Part shown: positions 18,972 to 24,545 of the stretch, one piece after another
Layout of the letters: every line of letters begins with the position of its first letter
Numbering within the stretch: position 1 is the stretch's first letter
Assembly (NCBI GenBank): GCA_020636695.1
Contig: JACJXJ010000011.1
Span: 1-47,307 of the forward strand
Origin: Prevotellaceae bacterium
GTDB taxonomy: Bacteria > Bacteroidota > Bacteroidia > Bacteroidales > Paludibacteraceae
Direction of reading: 5' to 3'
Length of the DNA: 47,307 bases
Made by a program: the position numbers and the translations under genes
The notes under the pieces: model-generated
The model's database searches: none
Told to the model about the DNA's origin: nothing
What the model saw: only the letters and a program-made list of their open reading frames with translations

Positions 18972-19838
18972 ATGAAAAAAATAGGAATTATAGTAGTATT
19001 TTTAGTATCAACACTTTGTGTGACGGTTCAAGGTCGAACTCCTGCCTATGTTGATTTGGAGTTGGGCGGCGGCGCTGTGGTGATGCCTTATGGAGGTTTT
19101 GATAATGGGCTGGTCGCTGGTGGCAATTTCGATTTAGGTGCCAAGTATGCCATTCTATTTAATCCTCGCAAAGGCTGGGGTATGAGTTTTGGTGCTGGCC
19201 TTTCTACTTTCCAAGGTACACGTGTGTTGAATGGTGAATATGAATTCCCTTCTGTAGATGATCAGGGACGTGCCTTTTTGTTGAATACTAAAGTGCAAAA
19301 CTGGACTGAACGTCAACAAGTTTATTCTGCCGCGATTCCGGTTAATGTGTTTTATCAGCACAAACGTTATCGTAAATCGGGATGGTTTGGATCTTTTGGG
19401 TTGAAGTTGTATGTCCCATTCATGGCTTCGTATAATGTCACTCAAGGCGATATTATCACTAAAGGATGGTATGAACAATGGGGTGGTACTTGGATTGAAA
19501 ATTTACCACAACATGGATTTGGTATGTATAATACCCTTTTACCAAGCGGTAAAATAGAAACAAGTCTTTTGGTGACAGCTCAACTGCAATTTGGTGCGAT
19601 TCTCCATTTGGACAAAAAGAAAGAAATGTACGTAGCTGGTTATATTGAACATGGTGCTAATAATATGTTTGTGAATAAAGATGCTAAACCCTTATTTACA
19701 ACTATTCAGAATGTAAATAGCTACCAATATAATGGTTACTATTCAAGTCTTTCTACCAACAGTATTCCTATTATCGTGGGGATTAAAGTAGGATGGCGAT
19801 TTAAAGATGTACACGATTGTAATTGTATTCGTCAGTAA
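18972..19838 (+). CDS. Outer-membrane beta-barrel protein with C-terminal CxC
   Basis: The 288-residue protein has an N-terminal signal peptide (cut probably after VQG, near residue 21) and then alternating amphipathic strands rich in Tyr, Trp, Phe and Gly, typical of small Bacteroidota outer-membrane barrels (blocks such as LELGGGAVVMPYGGF and IPIIVGIKVGWRF). I cannot name a family. The only cysteines in the mature protein are C283 and C285, forming CNC five residues from the end, just past the last strand and so probably on the periplasmic side. The gene sits between the giant T9SS protein (36 bases upstream) and a thioredoxin-like gene (17 bases downstream). A role in anchoring or exporting the giant protein is inference. 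Confidence 0.75.
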   Translation: MKKIGIIVVFLVSTLCVTVQGRTPAYVDLELGGGAVVMPYGGFDNGLVAGGNFDLGAKYAILFNPRKGWGMSFGAGLSTFQGTRVLNGEYEFPSVDDQGRAFLLNTKVQNWTERQQVYSAAIPVNVFYQHKRYRKSGWFGSFGLKLYVPFMASYNVTQGDIITKGWYEQWGGTWIENLPQHGFGMYNTLLPSGKIETSLLVTAQLQFGAILHLDKKKEMYVAGYIEHGANNMFVNKDAKPLFTTIQNVNSYQYNGYYSSLSTNSIPIIVGIKVGWRFKDVHDCNCIRQ

Positions 19839-19855
19839 ACTTATAACAAATAACT

Positions 19856-20464
19856 ATGAAAAAAATCGTAATGCTTATGTGTGTGTTTGTTTTGTCGTCA
19901 CTTGCAGTGAAGGGACAAGCATATACTAATCTCGTTGGACAAAAAACGCCAAATTTAATTATTGAGAAATGGATTTCACCAGTTCCACAGTTGCAAGGAA
20001 AATTTATTGTGATTGATTTTTGGGCTACTTGGTGTGGTCCTTGTCGTGTGTCTATTCCTCACATGAACGCATTGGCTGCTAAATATGCTGAAAAAATTGT
20101 AGTGATTGGTTTATCAAAAGAAACCGAGATGACTGTGCGTAATTTCCGCGGTATGGAATATTATAGTGCCATTGATACCAGAGGTCGTTTACAAGCTACT
20201 GTAGGTGTACGTGGCATCCCTAATGTGATGATTATTGATCCTCAAGGTATTGTGTGTTGGCAAGGTCATCCCGCTAATCTTTCAGAAGAGGTTATGGATA
20301 AGCTTCTTGAAGAGTATTCTAAAAAAACAGGTGCTGTTCCTAGTAATCAAGTTGAAATTTTGTTGACGATAGAGGAATCTTATGATCCTCAGACCGACAA
20401 AGGAAATACTAATTCGACTGAAGAAACACCAGGTCAAGTGGTTGATTCTTACGATCAGATGTAG
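19856..20464 (+). CDS. Exported TlpA/ResA-like thioredoxin-fold protein
   Basis: The 202-residue protein has a signal peptide (residues 1-20) with no lipobox cysteine at the cleavage site, so it is probably soluble in the periplasm. The thioredoxin fold carries the active-site motif WATWCGPC (C60 and C63) and the cis-proline block RGIPNVMII (P122). One further Cys, C134, lies in the following IVCW. About 45 residues of acidic, Thr- and Glu-rich tail follow the fold, which is unusual for the family. Members of this family reduce or exchange disulfides in exported proteins. As third gene after a protein with about 120 cysteines and a barrel with a CxC, it is a plausible dedicated disulfide enzyme, but that is inference. 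Confidence 0.85.
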   Translation: MKKIVMLMCVFVLSSLAVKGQAYTNLVGQKTPNLIIEKWISPVPQLQGKFIVIDFWATWCGPCRVSIPHMNALAAKYAEKIVVIGLSKETEMTVRNFRGMEYYSAIDTRGRLQATVGVRGIPNVMIIDPQGIVCWQGHPANLSEEVMDKLLEEYSKKTGAVPSNQVEILLTIEESYDPQTDKGNTNSTEETPGQVVDSYDQM

Positions 20465-20503
20465 ATTTTGTAGGTAAAAAAAGCAAAAAAAGCTTCAACA
20501 ATT

Positions 20504-20533
20504 TTTGTAACTCAAAAAATAGTTGTACATTTG
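20504..20533 (+). promoter_or_regulatory. Putative promoter of the tRNA-Gly/tRNA-Leu unit
   Basis: TTTG at 20504-20507 and TACATTTG at 20526-20533 are separated by 18 bases, close to the Bacteroidota -33/-7 arrangement. The expected start near 20539-20541 lies about 45 bases before the first tRNA base. Confidence 0.6.
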
Positions 20534-20558
20534 CATCCGCTTTGATTAAGGCGGATGC
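20533..20558. repeat. GC-rich inverted repeat just after the tRNA promoter
   Basis: The arms GCATCCGC (20533-20540) and GCGGATGC (20551-20558) are perfectly complementary with a 10-base loop. It could act as a weak terminator for the upstream giant-protein operon, although the following GCTTTATTTATC is only partly T-rich, or as a DNA-level operator, because the predicted transcription start falls at the end of the left arm. Confidence 0.5.
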
Positions 20559-20584
20559 GCTTTATTTATCAAGTTTATTGCATT

Positions 20585-20660
20585 GCGAAAATAGCTCAGT
20601 TGGTAGAGCACAACCTTGCCAAGGTTGGGGTCGCGGGTTCGAGTCCCGTTTTTCGCTCCA
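20585..20660 (+). tRNA. tRNA-Gly (anticodon GCC)
   Basis: A full 76-base cloverleaf is visible: acceptor GCGAAAA paired with TTTTCGC, discriminator T and an encoded CCA. The anticodon stem is CAACC/GGTTG with loop TTGCCAA, and anticodon GCC is at 20618-20620. The T arm is CGGGTTCGAGTCCCG. It is followed 19 bases later by tRNA-Leu. Confidence 0.97.
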
Positions 20661-20679
20661 TCTTTTTGCAAGAGAAGAT

Positions 20680-20762
20680 GCCCGAATGGTGAAATGGTAG
20701 ACACGAAGGACTTAAAATCCTTTGGCCTCACGGCTGTGGGGGTTCAAGTCCCCCTTCGGGTA
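20680..20762 (+). tRNA. tRNA-Leu (anticodon TAA)
   Basis: A class II tRNA of 83 bases with a long variable arm. Acceptor GCCCGAA pairs with TTCGGGT, leaving the G1-U72 pair also seen in E. coli tRNA-Leu(UAA), with discriminator A. The anticodon stem is AAGGA/TCCTT with loop CTTAAAA, anticodon TAA at 20713-20715. CCA is not fully encoded (the next bases are CAA), unlike tRNA-Gly upstream. The D loop (GTGAAATGGTAGACAC) seems one base shorter than is usual for this tRNA, which could be natural or one more lost base. Confidence 0.95.
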
Positions 20763-20763
20763 C

Positions 20764-20804
20764 AAAGAGAGACAAAACTAATTAGTTTTGTCTCTCTTTT
20801 TTTT
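20764..20804 (+). terminator. Rho-independent terminator after the tRNA pair
   Basis: A near-perfect palindrome centred between 20781 and 20782 has arms of about 18 bases (AGAGAGACAAAACTAA and its complement) followed directly by eight T residues. It begins two bases after tRNA-Leu. Confidence 0.9.
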
Positions 20805-20816
20805 GTAAAAAAGTAG

Positions 20817-20824
20817 TAAATTTG
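20817..20824 (+). promoter_or_regulatory. Putative -7 box of the LuxR-type regulator gene
   Basis: TAAATTTG matches TAnnTTTG and lies 26 bases before the ATG at 20851, just after the tRNA terminator. No TTTG occurs at 19-21 base spacing. Confidence 0.5.
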
Positions 20825-20850
20825 TCGCTATCACTTTTAATGTAACTTCT

Positions 20851-21492
20851 ATGCCGCAACTTATCATGGCCGATAATCAGGATGTGACACGCATTGGCTT
20901 CTGTCACATTATATCTTCGTTGTTGACTGTGGAGCCTTTGGTGGTGCATCATAAGCAGGCATTAATTGAAACTTTGGAACGTCACCCGAATGCCGTCATT
21001 GTACTCGATTACGCTCTGTTTGATTTATCTGATATTGAAACCTTATTCGTGCTGGAAACGAAATATCCCGATAGTTGGTGGCTTTTATTTTCGTCAGAAT
21101 TAAGCGATCAATTTATAAAACAAGTTTATCTACAGACAAGGCACATGAGTGTTCTTTTTAAAGATTGTAGTGCCGAGGAACTTATAGTAGCTTGGCATGA
21201 TATTTTACAAGGGCGTCGTTATATGAGCAGTAGTGTGTCGCAAACACTACTCGATTCTGTGCAACAACAGCGACTATCAGCTCCTCTAACCGCTACGGAA
21301 AAACAGATATTGGCAGCTATTGCTAATGGAAAAACCACGAAAGAGATTGCTCAGGAGCGGTATGTGAGTACGCATACTGTGGTGACTCATCGTAAAAATA
21401 TTTTCCGCAAAATTCAAGTTAACAATATACATGAGGCTACTAAATATGCCGTCAAGGCAGGTTTTATCGATTTAGTAGATTATTTTATTTAA
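20851..21492 (+). CDS. LuxR/NarL-type response regulator (orphan)
   Basis: A 213-residue two-domain DNA-binding regulator. The N-terminal receiver domain has acidic residues D8 and D11, the likely phosphate acceptor D53 in IVLDYALFD, and the conserved lysine K104 in LFKD; Ser occupies 81-82 where Thr/Ser is expected. The C-terminal LuxR helix-turn-helix occupies about residues 145-207, with LTATEKQILAAIANGKTTKEIA and VSTHTVVTHRKNI. No histidine kinase is encoded nearby, so its partner is unknown. It is transcribed alone and ends at a bidirectional terminator. The neighbours (tRNAs upstream, cysK facing it) give no firm target. Confidence 0.9.
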   Translation: MPQLIMADNQDVTRIGFCHIISSLLTVEPLVVHHKQALIETLERHPNAVIVLDYALFDLSDIETLFVLETKYPDSWWLLFSSELSDQFIKQVYLQTRHMSVLFKDCSAEELIVAWHDILQGRRYMSSSVSQTLLDSVQQQRLSAPLTATEKQILAAIANGKTTKEIAQERYVSTHTVVTHRKNIFRKIQVNNIHEATKYAVKAGFIDLVDYFI

Positions 21493-21497
21493 TACGA

Positions 21498-21536
21498 GTT
21501 CATAAAAAAAGCCTCACATGAGGCTTTTTTATGAAC
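21498..21536. terminator. Bidirectional rho-independent terminator
   Basis: A long palindrome with GC-rich core GCCTCA/TGAGGC, flanked by an A7 run on the left and a T6 run on the right, then GTTCATA/TATGAAC. It lies between the convergent regulator and cysK genes and can stop transcription from both sides. Confidence 0.92.
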
Positions 21537-21539
21537 TGA

Positions 21540-22487
21540 TTACAATGGATATTCATCAAACGCATATAATACAGTAGATAAATAACGTTCGCCCGTATCG
21601 GGTAATAGTGTTACAATTACTTTCCCTTTATTTTCTGGGCGTTTGGCTAATATGGAGGCTCCATATACAGCAGCTCCCGAAGAGATGCCCACCAGCAAGC
21701 CTTCTTGTTGAGTTAGTTCACGCGCTGTACGAATGGCTTCATCGTTGCTTACCGTGAGAACTTCATCAACAATAGCTGAGTTATAAATTGGTGGAACAAA
21801 TCCAGCACCAATGCCTTGTATTTTATGTGGTCCAGGTTTTCCGCCTGATAGTACAGGCGATTCGGCTGGTTCTACGGCCACCAATTGAATATTTGGATTA
21901 TGAGCGCGCAATGCCTCGCCAACGCCACTTATAGTTCCACCAGTGCCTACTCCAGCTACAAAAATATCAATTTTACCATCGGTGTCTCGCCAAATTTCTT
22001 CACCAGTAGTTTTTTTATGAATAGCAGGATTGGCTGCATTTTCAAATTGTTGTGGCATAAATGAATTAGGCGTGTTGGCTTTCAATTCAAGTGCTTTGTT
22101 AATAGCACCTTTCATACCTTCAGCACCTGGAGTCAACACTAAATGTGCTCCGAACGCTTTAAGGAGATTACGACGTTCCATGCTCATGGTTTCGGGCATG
22201 GTGAGTGTAAGTTTATAACCTTTGATGGCCGCCACCATAGCTAGTCCTACACCAGTATTACCACTTGTGGGTTCAATGATTTCAGTTCCAGATTTAAGAA
22301 TACCTTTAGCTTCGGCATCTTCAATCATGGCTAGTGCAATACGTTCTTTGACGCAACCAGCAGGATTGAATGATTCCAATTTAGCAATAATGGTTGCTGC
22401 TAAGTGGTTATTTGCATTGAATTTGGTTAACTCCATTAAGGGTGTATTACCAATAAGTTCTGTTAATTGTTTCGCTATTTTTGCCAT
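21540..22487 (-). CDS. cysK: Cysteine synthase (O-acetylserine sulfhydrylase) CysK
   Basis: CysK makes L-cysteine from O-acetylserine and sulfide using pyridoxal phosphate. The 315-residue protein shows the PLP lysine K47 in NPAGCVKERI, the phosphate-binding loop PTSGNTGVG (about 73-81), GVGTGGTISGVGE, and LLPDTGERYLSTVLY near the end. In many relatives the lysine block reads NPAGSVKDR; here Ser is replaced by Cys45 and Asp by Glu48. It is transcribed alone: a good promoter sits upstream and a bidirectional terminator just downstream. Confidence 0.96.
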   Translation of the reverse strand: MAKIAKQLTELIGNTPLMELTKFNANNHLAATIIAKLESFNPAGCVKERIALAMIEDAEAKGILKSGTEIIEPTSGNTGVGLAMVAAIKGYKLTLTMPETMSMERRNLLKAFGAHLVLTPGAEGMKGAINKALELKANTPNSFMPQQFENAANPAIHKKTTGEEIWRDTDGKIDIFVAGVGTGGTISGVGEALRAHNPNIQLVAVEPAESPVLSGGKPGPHKIQGIGAGFVPPIYNSAIVDEVLTVSNDEAIRTARELTQQEGLLVGISSGAAVYGASILAKRPENKGKVIVTLLPDTGERYLSTVLYAFDEYPL

Positions 22488-22511
22488 AGTAGTATCTGTT
22501 TTTAGTTATTG

Positions 22512-22542
22512 CAAAGATAGGGCTTGGCAAACATCTGTACAA
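22512..22542 (-). promoter_or_regulatory. cysK promoter
   Basis: On the minus strand TTG (22542-22540) is followed after 20 bases by TATCTTTG (22519-22512), a close match to the Bacteroidota -33/-7 promoter. The -7 box lies 24 bases upstream of the cysK ATG. Confidence 0.7.
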
Positions 22543-22552
22543 TAACTTATGA

Positions 22553-22582
22553 GTGGTATATTTTCTACCACACATGTGGTAG
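22553..22582. repeat. Triple GTGGTA/TACCAC element upstream of the cysK promoter
   Basis: A perfect inverted repeat CTACCACA-CA-TGTGGTAG spans 22565-22582, and an extra GTGGTA at 22553-22558 can also pair with the central TACCAC. It lies about 10 bases upstream of the cysK -33 element and just after the stop of the neighbouring gene. There is no T run on the minus side, so an operator is likelier than a terminator. Confidence 0.4.
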
Positions 22583-22589
22583 ATTGGTT

Positions 22590-22952
22590 TTATAATTTTA
22601 TGAATTTTTGCGTACTAGATGTCCAGTTATTGGCAGAAGTAGTTATCAAGTAAATTCCAGAAGGTAAAAGGCTTATGTCGATATTAATCAATTCGTTACC
22701 AGATGTTTCTGTAATACAAATACCTTGTAGGTTATAAATTTTGACTATTGTTTCTTGTTGTTTACTTATCTCTAGAGTTATCTTATTAATAGCAGGATTG
22801 GGGTGTATCGCAAAGTCCAAATATGTTTCTGTAGCTGGAGCTATAAGTGGTGTGGGTGTGGAGGTTGCCAAGCCAAAACCATAAGCTGTTTCGTACCATA
22901 AGTAATAGGTTTCATTCTTAAAAATAACATCAGGAGTCCAGGCCCTCGCCAT
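22590..22952 (-). CDS. Secreted beta-propeller protein, C-terminal part with T9SS sorting domain (after frame break)
   Basis: This is the in-frame end of the gene that starts at 23827. Restoring one base in the GGGCC run at 22941-22945 joins IEWRGP to WTPDVIFKNETYYLWYE, which finishes the last propeller blade. A type A T9SS C-terminal domain follows, with HPNPAINKITLEI, VKIYNLQGICI, LLPSGIYLITT and the final TQKFIKL. The ATG-like start at 22952 is mid-domain and has no signal peptide, so this is not a separate gene. Confidence 0.8.
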   Translation of the reverse strand: MARAWTPDVIFKNETYYLWYETAYGFGLATSTPTPLIAPATETYLDFAIHPNPAINKITLEISKQQETIVKIYNLQGICITETSGNELINIDISLLPSGIYLITTSANNWTSSTQKFIKL

Positions 22953-23827
22953 TCTATGTCAGTATAGGGTGTGTCGAACGTGTTCATGACTGGATTTTGG
23001 TGATATTTTTCCCAAACCAAACCGTCTTGTGAAGTGGCGTAACCAATCTTAATAGTGTCGAGTTTATTGTTGTCAAGCATATCATAATATGAACCTCCAC
23101 AATACCACATTTCAAAATGATTGTCTTTCTTGATAATTGTTGGAGTGGCTACAGATAATCCGTCCCACGCATAGTTTGAATCACTTTTAATCACTGGGTT
23201 TCCACTATATTTAGTCCAAGTAATGCCATCTGGAGAAGTGGCTACACCAATAGCTACTTTATAATTTATGTCGATTCCAGAATACCACATAAAATAACTC
23301 TTACCATCATAAAGTACTGAAGGTGATTCTATATAAAGTCCATCCCAATCGGTACTATCACCAGGTGATAATACAGGTTCAGAGCCAACTCTATTCCAGT
23401 GAATTCCATTTGTGGACGTTGCTAGTCCGATGGATCCACCAATAGAATTATTATCGTTATCGCCAAAGTAATAGAGTTTATACCCTGTACTATCTTTCAA
23501 CCAATCGGGTGTATCTAAAAAGTGACTATCCCATTTCCCCTCACTACTGACATCAAAAATAGGGGTAGCTTCATTCTGTTTTTGCCAAATAATACCATCA
23601 AGTGAGTAAGCGTAACTAATGCGACCTTTGGAGTCAACACCGCCAGCTGCATACAACATTTTTAGCGTGTCGCCATCTTGAATTATGGATGGACTTCCAA
23701 TGGCAGTACCTTCATATGCATTTAGTGTTTTAGTCAACACCAAATTGTGAGGGCTCTTAACCCATGTCACTTGAGCCATTCCCATAATGGTGATGATTAA
23801 AAAAACGATGAGTGAAACGTACTTCAT
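22841..23827 (-). CDS. Secreted five-bladed beta-propeller (GH43/GH32/GH130-like) protein, N-terminal part
   Basis: The protein starts with a signal peptide (MKYVSLIVFLIITIMGMAQ; ATG at 23827, preferred to one at 23836). It has repeated blades of the form IGLATSTNGIHWNRV, IGVATSPDGITWTKY and IGYATSQDGLVWEKY, each preceded by a block such as PSVLYDGKSYFMWYSG. This pattern fits the glycoside-hydrolase-type five-bladed propeller; without structural alignment I cannot assign catalytic acids or a sugar. The reading frame breaks at about 22942, and the tail from there to 22841 is out of frame. The repaired protein would have about 412 residues with a T9SS tail. It starts 12 bases after the methyltransferase fusion gene. 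Confidence 0.75.
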   Translation of the reverse strand: MKYVSLIVFLIITIMGMAQVTWVKSPHNLVLTKTLNAYEGTAIGSPSIIQDGDTLKMLYAAGGVDSKGRISYAYSLDGIIWQKQNEATPIFDVSSEGKWDSHFLDTPDWLKDSTGYKLYYFGDNDNNSIGGSIGLATSTNGIHWNRVGSEPVLSPGDSTDWDGLYIESPSVLYDGKSYFMWYSGIDINYKVAIGVATSPDGITWTKYSGNPVIKSDSNYAWDGLSVATPTIIKKDNHFEMWYCGGSYYDMLDNNKLDTIKIGYATSQDGLVWEKYHQNPVMNTFDTPYTDIEWRGPGLLMLFLRMKPITYGTKQLMVLAWQPPHPHHL

Positions 23828-23839
23828 ATAGTACACAAA

Positions 23840-24535
23840 TTAAGCTTCTATTTTATGCTTCAACAATACGGCTCTACTAAAACGAATGTGAGGTGTGTCA
23901 ACAATTTTGAATCCCGCTTTTTGTAGTTTTTCCACCATCGCGTCAAAGGCGAGTTGGGAAACATGGAAATTGGGTTCAACAATTAAAATTAATCCCTCTT
24001 TTTTTAAGACCGATTTGAACGATTCAAATAACGAATTTTGATCTGGCACTTCGTGAATCACATAAAAAGCCAGTATAAAATCAATCGATAAATTGAGGTT
24101 TAGTTGAGTTGTTTTGCACAAATGCGTTTTAACTACTGATTCAAAATGGTATTTTTTTAGTTTTGCGGACACTTGATCAAGCATCCCCTTTTGTACATCT
24201 GCTGCAATTACTTGTCCTGAGCCATTTAAAAGGCGAGCTATTTCAAGTGTAAAAACGCCTGGTCCACAACCAAAATCAAGTACGTTCATGCCTGAATGAA
24301 TATAAGGCGCAAGAATTTTACGCGGTTGTTGAAGCCATCGTCGTAGCGGGTTGTCCAATAAACCTGCCTTTTCAACAGGACACACTTGCGATTGACATTC
24401 TGCTTTCAGAGCACAACCGCTACAATCATCACACGCTGAAGCTTGTTTTTTATCCGTAATAGTTTTTATGACACGATATACCGAATAAACTACAACAACG
24501 AAAATAATGATATAAATGATAATAAGTTGTAACAT
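23840..24535 (-). CDS. FeoB-associated Cys-rich membrane segment fused to a SAM-dependent methyltransferase
   Basis: Starting at the ATG at 24535, 10 bases after the feoB stop, the protein has 231 residues. Residues 2-18 form one hydrophobic membrane helix, followed by basic residues and a cysteine cluster (C35, C38, C41, C47 and C52). This is the layout of the small FeoB-associated Cys-rich membrane protein usually found after feoB. Instead of ending, the frame continues from VCPVEKAGLLDNPLRR into a class I methyltransferase with motif I VLDFGCGPG (85-93), the acidic block AADV and the EP loop IVEPNF near 186. The joint contains no stop or indel sign. The substrate is unknown. An upstream in-frame ATG at 24580 overlaps feoB and is less likely. 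Confidence 0.85.
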   Translation of the reverse strand: MLQLIIIYIIIFVVVVYSVYRVIKTITDKKQASACDDCSGCALKAECQSQVCPVEKAGLLDNPLRRWLQQPRKILAPYIHSGMNVLDFGCGPGVFTLEIARLLNGSGQVIAADVQKGMLDQVSAKLKKYHFESVVKTHLCKTTQLNLNLSIDFILAFYVIHEVPDQNSLFESFKSVLKKEGLILIVEPNFHVSQLAFDAMVEKLQKAGFKIVDTPHIRFSRAVLLKHKIEA

Positions 24536-24545
24536 AATTTGTTGT

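Noticed and set aside
20680..20762. tRNA-Leu as a pseudogene because of the G1-U72 pair
   Set aside because: The same pair is found in E. coli tRNA-Leu(UAA), and all arms are well paired.
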